From Cerrena zonata (lineage: Eukaryota > Basidiomycota > Agaricomycetes > Polyporales > Cerrenaceae): 64,000 nucleotides of DNA. Each line of letters starts with the position of its first letter. Position 1 is the first letter of the stretch. A program made the position numbers and the translations under genes. The stretch covers positions 1,426,001 to 1,490,000 of the forward strand of contig JASBNA010000007.1 of the NCBI GenBank assembly GCA_038087015.1. Direction: 5' to 3'. The notes under the pieces are model-generated. The model was not told the DNA's origin. It was given only the letters and a program-made list of their open reading frames with translations, and ran no database searches. This document shows, piece after piece, positions 21,272 through 33,897 of this stretch.

Positions 21272-21817
21272 TGTGCACCAACCTGAAGAACGACAACGAA
21301 CGCGGACAACAGTATTTTATACAGCCTATGCGGGTCATGGGTGCTTTCCACCCACTGTTTCGGGAGTTGTCTCGCCTCGACGGGATCCATGCCAATGTCT
21401 TTTCGATTTTTCTTGAAGCGCATGATCGAATTCAATATGGCGTGGAGGTCGGCAGCATTTCAGTCAACAGTACTTTCACCCACGTATCCCCATGTGAGGG
21501 CAGTCTGGAAAATATTATGGAAGTGCGCCACATGTGTCAACGATCGTCGATGAAACGGGTGTAGGCAACATACCGAACATTTTGAACAAGCTGCCGAGGA
21601 AGGTAGTTCTGTGTGATGGCAAGCGCATGGAAGACTGATTCTAACCGGCTCCTCTACTAAGATGGTAATTGTCTGTTTCACGGACTGCCCACGTGAGTCC
21701 AGAAGGTGCGGTTTAAACGAAATACTGTGTGTATTCACGACGCCAAGCCTCTGTACGGCACGACGCCGGACATTCGTATTCAAGTCGACAGAATACAATA
21801 CAGATTCTTTCAGGTAC
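21272..21817. other. Intergenic between the two GH92 copies
   Basis: 546 bp holding the promoter of copy A and the 3' flank of copy B. Short open frames here look random. No gene called. Confidence 0.5.
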
Positions 21818-24800
21818 TTAGTCATATCCGCCGGTCGAAAGAGACGGGGGCAAGGCGTCCGAGCCTTTGCCGCAGGTCACGTTTATGTTGTCGGTAAGAT
21901 CAAGCTCTACGACTGAACCTTTTATGAAGGCATTCCAGTCAAGGAAACAGTTCGAGCCCCAAGGTACGCCATCTATTTTTACGCCCTATTCAATGATGGT
22001 CTTAGGTCAACATCTTAATGAATCAAGAGGAACAGAAGGGACACCATCTAACCTTTACGAAAACAGTTCCGCCGGTACCGTTTGTAGGATTGCCTTTGAA
22101 GTTATTTGCCTTGATGGTCGTGGTCTTCCCGAATATTGGGTTGAAGAATGAGATTTCAGGGAAGAAGGGTGAAGAGAGTAGAAATTGACGAGTTGCCGGT
22201 AGAGGGTAGAGGCCAGCGAGATAAAACGCCACATAGCTTCCCATTGCACCTAGACATGAGTTAACAATGTTGTTCCTGAACACTGTAAGAGTGGGCTAGA
22301 TACCAGAATCTGATGGAGTTTGACATGAGCACGCAGCAGAGAAGATAAAAATACCTGGCAGTACATACCATCATTCCCAGGTAGGCCATTCGAGGAGGTG
22401 TTATAGAATTCCGCAATCACTTGACGCGATCTCTGGGTACTTAGGCCAGGTCGGTTAGCGTAATGGTACATGAATGGAATTTGTTGAGAAGGCTCGTCAG
22501 TAGAGTCAAAGAAATTCTATGAAAAGAATATTCAGCTTCCGTTGAGATTGGAAATATTCTTCACCTACTTCGTTGAAGATAAAGTTCAATCTGTCAATAA
22601 ACTTCTGGTTCCCGCCTTGTAGTTGGATGAGTCTTGCGGTATCTTGTGGGACATACTAGAAACATATTAGCAATTTCTTTTTCATAAGGAGAAATGGCGT
22701 ACCTGTGTATACTGCGAAACATAAGTCGTTCTAAAGTGTGAAGGCACAGTCAAGATTCAATTAGAACTTACAACAATTGGCGATCCTTCGTAGAAACCAT
22801 CCACATTCGCGGCATTTAAGAAGCAGGTGGACTGTTCTGGATCATTCACACTGCAATGCCGAGGATCCGTGAAATTGAAGGTTCCGTCAGCAAATCGAGG
22901 CTAGAGAACCAGAACATGAATGGGTTGTTGAGAAATCTAGTTTTATTTACACACCTGCATCATTCCTTTTATATCATCATGCCCAGGAACAGTTGTATTC
23001 GGGTTAAATACATTTACAAAGTTGCCTGCTCGTTTAGCATACTAGGAAAATGCTATATCACGACGTGGTTGAAATAGCAAGATCACCACACACCTTAGTA
23101 CCGTCTGCCTTCTTCCCAAGTATTTTGGCGACTTGAGAGATAGTAAAGTCGCTAAACGCATACTGAAAGGATACACATAATCATAATTAGTTCACTTCTT
23201 GAGAACGGAACGTCCCATTACCTCCAATGTACGCGATACTTGTTTTGTATTCGTGCCACTCGGCTCCCATACGTCGGAAGGAATATAACCTGGAAAGTTA
23301 GATGTAACCGTGACATGTATTCGTAGTCCAATGCTTTAACAAACCTAGTTTTTTCCACATATTCGCTTGACGTCCCTGCAAGTCCCAATTGGGTGGCTGA
23401 TCCTCGGCATCAGCAAGAAGTGCAGCGTACAGCGCACTGGCTGAAACGTTCAGCGCTGACGCATGTTCATGGAACCTATTGATTACTTTTTATAGTGTTT
23501 CAGGAAAGGTCGTATGGTTTTGTTTACTTTACGAAGAATTCTCCTAGAATAGGGTCGCCGTCTACGAGTACAAGATTAGTGGGACTTGATAATTATGTTC
23601 AGAAGATACAACTTACTACTTCCACCCTGGATAAAATGCTGAGCAGTAGCCCCGCGACATTCGGGTAACCATCCTATAAACTATGAAGCAGAATGAGCTT
23701 ATGCTGAGTGCGGAACATACCTTCATGCTGTTGAATATTGATCAAACCTCGGACAATTCGCGCGAAAGTATCGGGATCATGCAACGCCATCCAAGAGTAC
23801 AATGTACGGTACGTGTCCCACTATAAATCGTTACATATCATAGGTTAAAAAAACCATATTTGGGACACTTACATTGCAGTAGAAGGAGTCGTAGTATGGC
23901 TCTGTTGAGTTCCATTTCGGATTTTCCCCGGTATCTGTCGATCACCAATTCGATATGCAGAAATTTGAATAAGAATAAGAATGATCGACTCACAATCAGC
24001 GGGAGAAATGTGAGTTCTATAGGAAGAACTATATAATAATGAGACGATCTCTGGATCAACATTATCGGTCTTGACTTGAATGCGACCAAGCAATTCATTC
24101 CATTGAGCCCAAGCAGAACTCTTGACTCGCTCGAAATCGAAGTCCGGTATTTCTTCCTCAGCATTTGAGCAGGCCTGTTCAGGAGAAATAAAGGAAACGC
24201 CGACTCTCGCTAGAATTGACGTCGTTCCATTCCCATTTGGCGCGAAAGTCAATAAAGAACCGAGTTCATCGCGGAATGAGGTGTATAACTGATGAAGGTT
24301 TGTGGTTTGCCTCACGGGGAAATTTCCGAGCCATGCTCCGAATTCTCTAGGAGACCCCTAGATGGTGAATAATCCTCAACGTTAACTTTCGGGGATAAAT
24401 AAATTTTTGGTCGTACCAACTCGAATCCATCCCCTTTGAAGTCGACACAGGTAAATGCACGATACCGCCCTGGGCCAAACGAAGCAGCGAAAGACGCTCC
24501 GCCGGAAACCCTGCCAGTTTCCGAGTCCAGATCCATGATTGGATCGGTACTACTTTGTTGTCCATCGTTAGTTATATCAACTACCATTCGAGGATTTCGC
24601 GTGCCCGACGGGAATGTGTATCTAATAATTAAATTTCGGCATGGAACGTCATGCTAAAAAAGGGGGGGATATTTTACCTGTGAATAGCGGCTCTGCGGGT
24701 TGCAGTCAATTCCACGCGAATGCCTGTAGACTATACTATACTTTAGGTTGGATGACCAAAATACACGTCATGGTAAATAAATACCAGATTGGACGCAAAA

Positions 24801-25494
24801 TATCCTGGCTCCGCAAAGTCATCGGGTAGACCGGTACTCAAGTTCTTTCGTGGTACGTTTCTGCCTGCAATGGAAGTCTGGCATTCCTCGAACGTATCGA
24901 ATTGTCCGCACGATGTGAATGCCCAAAGTTTAAAAAGCGAAAGTGGGACAGCCTAGAAAACAAATCAGAACAGGGGACACGTTTCGGAGACCGTCCCTGC
25001 ATACACCACCAGTACCTGATCAAGATTCAATATATGATTGTTGCGTAAGGATAGGGCCGCATACCGTCATCATGCAATTGGGAAAAGCCTGTGGCATTGA
25101 ATTGCGGGTCTCCGTCATAACCCGCATGCTATGTTTTCAACATATCAGATCGCGTTAAACCAAACAGAGAAAGCACATCACTCACGTTTCCTGGAGAGTT
25201 TGTATCCATCCCTACTTTGACCATCCCATGCGGAAGCGTAGCACCTGATATTACGATATGTATAAGTCAAACCCAACAAACCCAATCAAGGTCGTTACCA
25301 GGGAAGGTATGGCCACCATTTCTAGTGCCGATAAACAGATTCACCAAACTAGCAGGGTCCTTGATCGTTACTGTTGTTCCTGAGGGTTGAATAGCGCTAG
25401 ACACTGTAGACAAAGACGCAATGAGATTCACATCGGCATTTGCACCGAATCCCCATGTGCACAGAGCTAACAGCACGAATGTTAACTTCTTCAT
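21818..25494 (-). CDS. Secreted GH92 alpha-1,2-mannosidase, copy B
   Basis: Starts at ATG 25494 with a clear signal peptide (MKKLTFVLLALCTWGFGANA), then KDPASLVNLFIGT and GGHTFPG as in copy A. A block WLPECRGATAQHFIQGGS near 23640 matches the same region of copy A. The end reads NCFLDWNAF, NVTCGKGSDALPPSLSTGGYD and TAA at 21818-21820. By eye the C-terminal 50 residues are about two-thirds identical to copy A, and the intron pattern is similar, so the pair arose by tandem duplication that is not very recent. Predicted role as for copy A: calcium-dependent exo-mannosidase on secreted or cell-wall mannans. Individual introns were not mapped. Confidence 0.87.
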
Positions 25495-26127
25495 ATCGGG
25501 GATCCAAGTTCGAATTTCACAACAAGCACAAGGAGACGTCAGATGGTTCAAGGATGCATCGCAACATCGAATAGTATATATGTCAAGTCGCTCGACACCG
25601 CTTCTACTTTTACCTTCCGCTGTCGGGAGCAGGAAGCCCTCGACGCCGCGCACATGCAGTCGCAGTACACATACCTGGGGCACATGATCTGTTGTATGAA
25701 CCTGGAAGCTGACAAAAAAGCCATGAGACTGAAATAATAGGGTAATAGGATGGCATGTGAGCGTACCATGTTGATTAGTGTGCACGTTGTGCCACAAGGA
25801 TGTTGAACAGAAATGGGTAAAAGAAGCATTGTGCGACGATTGGGCGGGCTGAAGAAGTTGATCTTGTGAATATTTCTGGTAGTTGAATAGTGACGGGCCG
25901 GATTGGGCAACGAACGGTCTATCTTTGGGTTGAACTATGGCATTTAGAGTATATCTCTCGACCTTCTTGGTCTGGGTTATTGGACAGTAGACATGATTTT
26001 GCAATCTAAGAGATAACATCATTCTTCGCGACGTAAGTAGGAATACACAACCTGAGGAGTAGGGTGTATTTCCGAATTTTAGTTTAGCTCGCCCGTACTC
26101 GCAAACTGGGAGTTGCTTACTTTATAT
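25495..26127. other. Intergenic: promoter of GH92 copy B
   Basis: 633 bp upstream of GH92 copy B and downstream of the dioxygenase gene. An open frame runs from 26022 into the GH92 reading frame on the minus strand, but the signal peptide at 25494 marks the better start. Nothing else recognised. Confidence 0.45.
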
Positions 26128-27289
26128 TTAAGCAACGACAATGCGCCTTGTGGGCATACCATTCTTGGCAATGGAGGTCGCGGTAGCCTGAACTCTACCC
26201 GCCAGAGTCTCAAGTCTCCTCTTCTCTTCTTCCAGCATTTTCTTCTGGATTTCGATTCTCCCACTCCTGGGAGCGATCCTCCGCCTCTCGGTTGTAGGTT
26301 TGAAATCCAACCTTTCCAGACCGAGAGCCTTCAGTGTCTTCCTCTCTACCAGACTGAACTCATCAGGGTTTTCGCGATTAAAATTGAATGGTTGCTTCAG
26401 GGCAACAGGTGGGTTAGTAATGATACGGGGAAGACGCAAGTGGTTTTTGGATGCAGAGTGAAGCATAAGTGGATGCATCAAGATGACGTCACCAACTTCC
26501 CCAGTTAACTCGACGAAGTTCTTGCACCTCTTAGCTGCTTCGGGGTGGCTCCAATACGCGGGGTCATCTTTGGGATCTTGTACTGTGGAAATGGATGGAA
26601 CGAAAGACATCGAGACGGGGAGAACGCCTTCAGGATGATCTGCAAGGTAGTCGGCAATCGCGTCTATTCCATCGGTTGCGATGTACGTTGCTCCTCCTCG
26701 AGGCTTGATATCGGAATAAAGAGGGATGACAAGGAGTGCTTGTTCAGGAGAGTCGAGGAAGTGAACAAAAAAATCTCCGTCAACGTGCCAGTTGGGGAGG
26801 TCTGGAGGAGCGATCTCACTGCCCTCCTTCTCTAGATCAGGTGTACCCAAGTTTACAATGAAGCTGTCACCCCAAGAGGAGCTTGCTTCGTCGATACGCT
26901 CTTCGCCTCCAAGCAATTCTTTCATTGCTTCCCATGCCTAAAGAATGTATACATGCATTGACTGAACAACTTGTCGACATAATTGGAAGTGATGATGACA
27001 CTACCTACCTTTGGGGCAAACGAAGCGACAGTTTCCTTCTTATGAAATGGCATATGAATTCTCTCCTGCTTCCAACTAGACTTATCGTTAGGGTCCAGGT
27101 CGAGACGAACCCACATTGTCTCGGTCCATGCAGCAGCCTGTTCCTTGGTGAAAGCCTGTTTGATGACTACATAGCCATGTTCCATGAAGAAATCGACCTG
27201 GTCCGCTGCCTCATTGATGTTAGATAGTGACCAAGGTTAAGAAGACAGATCTACTACGTACAAGTTAAGGCTTGATATTCTTTTGTCAT
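26128..27289 (-). CDS. Phytanoyl-CoA dioxygenase (PhyH) family protein
   Basis: Three exons, 27289-27262, 27205-27009 and 26937-26128, give 344 residues. The N-terminus MTKEYQALTSDQVDFFMEHGYVVI matches the PhyH start (LTxxQVxFFxxxGYxVI). The Fe(II) ligands appear as HVDGD in PNWHVDGDFF and a distal His in MHPLMLHSAS, followed by a 2-oxoglutarate-binding Arg candidate in NHLRLPR. A basic coiled-coil-like tail (EKRRLETLAGRV) extends beyond the domain. The family hydroxylates diverse small molecules using Fe(II), oxygen and 2-oxoglutarate; the substrate cannot be inferred here. No peroxisomal PTS1 is present (C-terminus RRIVVA). It stands alone, not in a visible metabolic cluster. Confidence 0.88.
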
Positions 27290-27825
27290 TCTGTTAGGAG
27301 CTGTATAACTGATCGCAGACTGATAGAAGGGTGAGGTCTATGTGAAGTGAGGGAAGAGGAGTATTAATTTGTCGGTATTACCTCGGATAACCTTATAACC
27401 AGAGAGCTCCACGCCGTAAAGATAGAGAGTGCAGCTCGGCATAGAGAACAATGATATCGTCCGAAGCAAGGGGATGGGACATACGAACAGTGTGTGAACG
27501 AGGGTGGGTATGAAGGATTACTATTCGCTGACCCGACGAGTTCACGTATTGAGAATGTGGAAGATCCAGTGAGCAGCGCAGCTAAAGTGGGTTAAAGAGC
27601 TATTTTTGGGTCTCACGAATAGAGTCGACGAACTTCGCCCCTCTGATGATTGAGACTTCCTAAATGAAACCGGGATGAAGATCAATGCATACTATACACG
27701 GTGGCTACCACTACAAAACTCGTTCACGGAACAACTACAGAAACAGACCTATGATAAAGATCTCAGCTCCGATAGCGAGAAAATACATTAAGAACGTACC
27801 CTCGCGATGTGGCGTATGATATTGT
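27290..27825. other. Intergenic: promoter of dioxygenase gene
   Basis: About 535 bp between the start of the dioxygenase gene and the stop of the next minus-strand gene. No gene seen. Confidence 0.5.
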
Positions 27826-28254
27826 TTACTTGGAGGCCTGTTTCAGCGGGCGGTCATCGAAAGGATCGCCAAATCCTTGAAACCAAGAGATTAGCAAGAT
27901 AAGTCGCAGATTCAGATAGTAAGACACACTTTGTCGCAGGGTTTCCACAAGAGCACTGTCGATTAGTTCCTCCTTCTTTCCTGTTTGCATCATCTGGCCC
28001 CCATATCCGGACTCCATCCACAACCCGCCCTGCTTTCTGCTAGGACCTGGTTCCTCTCGTCTCCTGCTCTTCACATCGCGCGCACCAATAGGACCATGGA
28101 TTCCAGGTCCAAAACGACGTTTTGCGCTGCTGGCACGATTTGAAGGGTATGATTCCGGTGCTTTAGTATTAGGGAATGACCATGAATCATCTGCAAAGTT
28201 ATCATGTGTATCATCAGAGCTATCTGAAGCAGAGCCTATGTCTGGGGACTCCAT
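27826..28254 (-). CDS. Small hypothetical protein, 124 residues
   Basis: Two exons, 28254-27930 and 27875-27826, separated by a 54-nt intron (GTGTGT donor, TTTCAAG acceptor), give 124 residues. The N-terminal third is Ser/Asp-rich (SPDIGSASDSSDD). A basic middle part has KSRRREEPGPSRKQ. A short conserved-looking C-terminus reads ALVETLRQRFGDPFDDRPLK. No signal peptide or membrane span. I do not recognise a family; the coding call rests on a clean splice, the natural sequence of the second exon and the divergent arrangement with the next gene. Confidence 0.6.
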   Translation of the reverse strand: MESPDIGSASDSSDDTHDNFADDSWSFPNTKAPESYPSNRASSAKRRFGPGIHGPIGARDVKSRRREEPGPSRKQGGLWMESGYGGQMMQTGKKEELIDSALVETLRQSVSYYLNLRLILLISWFQGFGDPFDDRPLKQASK

Positions 28255-28745
28255 GAGGACAGCGGATAGTAGAGGATTATGACGATAATAGTCAACGTTG
28301 CTTGTCGTGGTTGCGGTAAACGTGAACTAGCAACCCTACTCCTGCTAAAGCACTGCCGATACGAGGATCCATAAGCGCCTATATAAGTGATCAATATCAG
28401 CCCAAATTTGGACCTTAGCAGAAAGACCTATAGCTCGAGTATATAATCCTTTTCTGCTTGAGATACTTGAATACTAGCATTCACTAGTACGACTCTAGTG
28501 TCCATGAGTAAGTACCAATTACATTCAGTAATATTGCCAACTCCTGATATACCATAGTAATATTATATCTGCTTACATAATCTTTACTTTATGACGGAAA
28601 TTCGAAAAGTGCCGTAGTAGGTAGTACGCTGCTCCGGCTCCACCTTCTTCAGCCACAACTTCTGGCCATTATACTCACCACTTGAGGATATAATCGGACA
28701 ACAACGACTTCTTCTGTTATAATAACTTAACGTTAAGAGAGGAAG
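28255..28745. promoter_or_regulatory. Divergent promoter region
   Basis: 491 bp between the start codons of two divergently transcribed genes, so it must contain both promoters. I could not identify a specific element with confidence. Confidence 0.5.
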
Positions 28746-30001
28746 ATGTCAATATCTCCCGCTGCAAAGCGTTCAATGCGCATTATTGCTCTGCCTCTCA
28801 CCACGGCAACACGAAAACCAAACGGAGGCCTTTCACAATTAACATATTATCATTTCGTAACCCCGACACCGAAGAATGAAGGGAAGCCGAACTGGGCGAA
28901 TTGGGCTACCTCTAAAGCATCTGACATTTGGGCTGGGTTTGGCAAAGCACCAGAGGGTCATTGGAAGGTGTGTGAACGTCCACGGATACATGGGAGGAGT
29001 GCTTGTCTGACGCGTCGTTCCATCCCGTTTACTCTAGCGTAGAACGTTTCTGTATGGAGAACGTCTGGTCGATCGTATAGACTTTGAAGAACTTGCGTTG
29101 AAGTCAATAGACACTTCACTTGCACCTAGAATATTCCGACAGTCAGAAGCCCAATCCTCCAAGGAGCCAGTCACACCCACGGTATGTTGGTTTTTTTGAG
29201 ACCTTTCCTATATCTGCGAAACCGTTAACTAGTGTCCATTCCTCTTGCACGTTGCTCCTGCTATGATGTCATTGCTCTCTTCTGCTGCATGTTTCAGATA
29301 CCCTTGATTTACCCCGGCACAATATGCTCATCACCGATGACACATTTCCAAACCTTGCTGGAGAAGAGGACACCTCGACATAGAAAAGGTTTCATCATGT
29401 GGTTATTAATAGCACCGCTAACGGCACCATTCATGATTGTTCGTGAGTGCTGGTATAGCTGTCGTATAACAAATTCAGTATTGATTTGTGGGTTAGCTGT
29501 AATCCCCAACCTCCCCTTTTTCTTCTGTGTTTGGCGATCATGGTCGCACTGGAGAGGTACTGTCCAGCTTATCTTCCACCCTCCTCTCATATGCTAACGA
29601 TTTTAATTGCTCGTGTAGCCTACAAGGCCTCGGCATTCCTTGAAGAATTCGTCAAGCGAAATGCTATCATTCCAGAAGAAAGCTCGGAACTAGACAAACT
29701 TTACGTCGAATACGCAGCACCTATAGACACACCCTCCGTGGCCGCAACCCAGCCCTTATCAGATATCGACTCGGACGCATCCTCGACCTCCGCCACGCCA
29801 ACGTCTTCCCCGGTTTCAGAATCAGAAAAAGGTGACCCCGGTTCTCCAAAGGCTGCAGAAGCTCCGCGGAGATTGCTCTTGACAAGAGAAGCAGTCCCAG
29901 AACTCTTGAAGCTGTTTCAGCTGAGATCGGACTCGAGTTTCGCGGCAGACGTTTATAGAGCATTGGAGCAGGCGAGACTGAGGATGGAAAAGGATAAATA
30001 G
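28746..30001 (+). CDS. Mitochondrial K+/H+ exchange-related protein (Mit_KHE1 family)
   Basis: Exons joined by phase give the pattern MRIIALPLTTATR, LTYYHFVTP, KASDIWAGFGKAPEGHWK, TFLYGERLVDRIDFEELALKSID, IPLIYPGTI, FIMWLLIAPLTAPFMIVPVIPNLPFFF and WRSWSHWRAYKASAFLEEF. This matches my memory of the fungal family related to yeast YDL183C, an inner-membrane protein linked to mitochondrial K+/H+ exchange. Two hydrophobic segments lie in the third and fourth exons. The N-terminus (basic, no acids) fits a mitochondrial presequence. A Ser/Thr/Pro-rich insert precedes the C-terminal helix. The first intron has two in-frame solutions (donor at 28968 or 28970). The stop TAG is at 29999-30001. Confidence 0.75.
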
Positions 30002-30330
30002 GTATGTGTATTGCATATTCGGATTCAATACAAGTGGACAGGTGATAAGCCAGTGCTTTAGACAACGGACAGTGTATGGTATATGTACATACTTCTGTAT
30101 GACCTAATTACAACACCTCCCCTCAATAACGGTATACGGAACACTTTTAGCATGGGATGCAAGTTTCCTGCGAAGCTCGGGAAATCGTTTCAAGCTATCG
30201 ATGATACACAAGCTTCTGTTCAAGTATGTATTGCGCTGAATCATAATCTGCTTCCCTAGGAAACCTTGAAGATGTGTAATCCTCTGCACATATATACATG
30301 TATCAACAAGCGATGTCATAGCTCTCACTA
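30002..30330 (-). mobile_element. Possible LTR retrotransposon remnant
   Basis: On the minus strand a purine run (GAGGGGAGG) at about 30124-30116 is followed at once by TGTTGTAATTAGG, the arrangement of a polypurine tract and LTR start. Upstream on the same strand is an open frame of 74 codons that ends just before it (SVPYTVIEGRCCN), as a pol C-terminus would. No second LTR or recognisable pol domain is seen, so this is weak. Confidence 0.25.
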
Positions 30331-33300
30331 CAAATTAAAACCAATGACAATGTGAAAATGTCCTACTTACCTCCGACCCCGTCGTGCGAGTCTAAAAACA
30401 ACATACCATTCCCGGCGGTATCTCGTTCTATCTGGTGGTGCCGAAAGCCAGCGACGGCTTCAAATTTCATTTCCCAATACTAAATATGACACAGGTCTGT
30501 CAATCGCACCATCATTTCAAGGCCGGCGGAACATATACGAACATTGCGCAGATTGTCAGAGGTTATGAATTGACGGCCCTGAATACGAATAGACGAACCC
30601 CCAAAGACGAACACAGACATGTCGCCATTTGGAAATTCTGCCGTTTAGGTTATGTATGTCATGTGAGTTTTCACATGAGCAGAATTCTGTCAAACAAACT
30701 CCCTTCTTTATGTCGAGCACACACCCTCGGGACATGATGCATGGATGGATTCAGAGAGGAGAGAGGAAAAGGAATTTAAATTGATGTTTTCGATGCAACC
30801 ATAAGTATTTGTATTGGACCGAATCGCCGTCTGCGCGGAGCTATTAAGAAGGATCGGTTCCAAGCTCACCTACTCCGATCATCCATCGATCTGTCAAAGA
30901 GAATGAAAACCTACAAGCGAAATGAAAGTTCTAGGGGGATCGGGATATGTTGACTGTGAGTATGCACACTGCGTACTCAGCCATTCCCTCCATTCCTTCG
31001 ATTATCTTTAGACAACTTGGGTGCTTATCACCACCACCAAGCCAACGTCTAGAACGCCACAGAAGACAAGAACGCGACTCTAAATGGTGGCGAAGTCGAG
31101 TCTCAGTACCATTCTCTCGAGGTTTTCTATTCGCATACTCAAGTGAGGAGATCATGATAAACTATCATGATCATAGGGAAGCTTCTATATGCCTTAGAAA
31201 GGTTGATCCGTTCACTTGTAAAGCAAGCCGTGTATAGGTCGTGTACTCAGTCTCACCGAAAAAGTCCAAATGACACAGGTAGGTGGTTGAACCTAGCTCC
31301 GCCTGCACGGTGTCTTGAAATATATACGGATTGCACAGTGCGAGAACCCCCGAGTGTGTTCTGTCGTGATTAAATGACTGAATGGTGGACGTTTGAACCC
31401 TGAGGGAAATGAAATCCTAGTACACTCCATCGACCGTCGGACACCGCTCGAGAAACCCGACAAGGCCGGGAACTGTCGTTTACGTCCTTATACCATCCAA
31501 TACAGAGATTCAAAGTCTAGGTTGGAGTTAGTCTCTAATGCTTAACTCGGAAATAAAATACAACCTCTCTATCCACCACCCTGTTTCCTCCACTATCGCG
31601 CCCTTTAGGGTGATAAACCCGTATGTCGACGGGGAGTCAAGGACGAACCGAATCATATCAGTTACCTCACCAACGGGTCTAGCCTACCAGACTTACTGAG
31701 CGGGCCCGCTCGTGGAATGCCAACTTGTGTGAAAACAATGTCTGTTCCCTCCAAGGTCACACGATTCGTCTTCATTTTCGTTTGCCCTTCGAAGTCAGGG
31801 TCGGAGAGTTGAGCGGCTGGTAAGAGCGTTTTCGAGTAGACAGTCAAGACAGCGTTCGATGACAAGCATTGATACCTATGTAAAGCTGCGGCTGCGGGAA
31901 GAGCGGGTCGTCTAAACCCCAATCGCTTCTTGCAATCCATCATCTCTACACTTCGAACCGTGGGCTGCTGAGCTTGTTGGAAAGTCTGGGTCCTCATGCC
32001 ATAAGTACTAGTGCTTCTGCTTCTTCCGAGGAGACCATGCGTCAGATCTTCATACGTCAACGGTTCGAGGGTCCTCTTGCATCAATGATTTCGTGACTAC
32101 TTCAGGCTCAATGTCAGCCACTTTCCCTTCTGGGTATCCAATGTCCCACTCGAAACGGGTTCGGTAAATTCCTTGGTTTGGAATCCTTGTTTCTAGATGA
32201 ATCAGCCACCGAATAAGTGAGTGTCAGTGAGAGGGACCGATGGAGATTAGTGATAAATCTCCTCGTCTCATCGTGCAATCAACTTACGGAAAAAGAAGAC
32301 GCAAGGAGCTGTCAACTCGTGGTTCTTCTACTAGTAAGCCTATTAGTCCATCATACAGTCAGCACCTCGCCTCAAGGTAGGAGTATGTTTGTGACATACT
32401 TAGCGACATACCTAGTTAAGCATCCAGCCCAACACACTTGATACACGGTAGTACAGTAGCACCGTCATCTCCCGAGTCTATATTAGTATCTTTGGTAAGT
32501 AGCTCACTAATCTACGGACAGGAACCCTCACCCCACTCCGGGCCGTCCATACCTCGTCTTCCAAGTTCCAAAGAACAAAGCTCGAAAGAACAAAGAGAGA
32601 GGGAAATGCAAATCACATTCACTAAACGGACTAAGACGGTGGACATGTGGTCTGAGGCTGGACGTTTCCATCATCCTCGCTTAGGCTAGAGGATGGATGA
32701 TACTTATGCGTACTAGTTTGTGGAGGAATGGGATTGGATGGGGTCTGCTGTGATACCGTCACAGTGAGATGATGCAGCGGTTCCGGGGAAGGGATACGTA
32801 CGCGGCAAGACTAGTACAGATGAGGTAAAGAAACCTGGTGAGAGAGATGGTCAATATGTTATGAGAACGTGTTCGTAAGAAGAAGGCGGCGAGGGGTGAG
32901 GAGGGGGGGTGGAAGGTGGTAAGAGAATATTCGAAGGTTGAGGACGGAGGAAGAATGAATCGGAGAACTGAATTGACCTGTCAGTGTGAAGCGTTGAATT
33001 GCATATTGCATGAATTCCTATCGGTTGCTTCTGAGCTCCTTCTTGGGATAGAACGCTACTCTGTGTGTGTATGTACGTACAACGTCAGTGACATGAGCAC
33101 TGTCCTGCCAGCATGTCAATTGAACGTCGTGTCTGACCAAAAAAGCAAATCAGACAAAATTACCTGTAAATCCATGTATTTGATATCCAAGACCCTCCCG
33201 TTAGACTTTCCCCCTTGCTGACGTCGACACCCTGACACCCACCGTGTATTCAAAAACCGTAATCCGCTATCCGACTAAAGGCAGATAAAGGCACAAACTC

Positions 33301-33897
33301 CGTGCCAAGGACTCGCACCGACCGACTCGGACAGAAGGACCAAGCGGGACCTAAGCTCGAGCGGTCTTGGCCCTATCGAGTGTCTCTGGTGCACGAGGGT
33401 CACCTACCTACTATCTAATAATCTAATATGAACATCAATAGAAATGTCATTGTCAATGAGTTATTGTGGAGCAGGGAGAAAGAATAGAGAGTAGGGAAAA
33501 AGATGGAAGGTGGTGTTGAATGAGCCTAGAGGTGTATGGAGGAGGATAAAATGGGTAAGTATGACTCTGTAGTGCGGTTGGATGATGCTAAGTCGTACCT
33601 ATTAATCCCAGACCTCCGAGACACACGAGATTGTAATTTGCGACCTTTCGGACGGATGCGGACCTTGAAGCTTTGGAGTATTAGTGTATACTTAGTTGTA
33701 TGAAGTCGCTTTTGGTGCGTTTCGTCCGTTGGGTAGATTTTTAATATAACGGTTAACGTCAATAAAAGCTACCAGCTTCAAGAAAGTATCACACGTCCTC
33801 ACTTTGGCCGAATATAGCAATCGTTGTAGTCGTTCCTCGTCTTCCTAGCAGGGTAGCATCCCTCGCTTGAGCTCCATATGTAGTTTCAAATATAGCC
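30331..33897. other. Gene-poor intergenic region
   Basis: No gene could be established in 3.5 kb. On the minus strand around 31550-32200 there are protein-like frames (for example TRFEWDIGYPEGKVADIE near 32110-32165 and MKTNRVTLEGTDIVFTQVG near 31730-31790) flanked by possible splice sites. I could not join them into one coherent model, so they may be a decayed gene. Confidence 0.4.

Noticed and set aside
21460..21825. 121-codon minus-strand frame between the GH92 genes
   Set aside because: Lies in promoter and 3' UTR sequence, overlaps the GH92 copy B stop region and shows no family signal.
26079..26264. Overlapping frame opposite the C-terminus of the dioxygenase gene
   Set aside because: Shadow of the coding exon.
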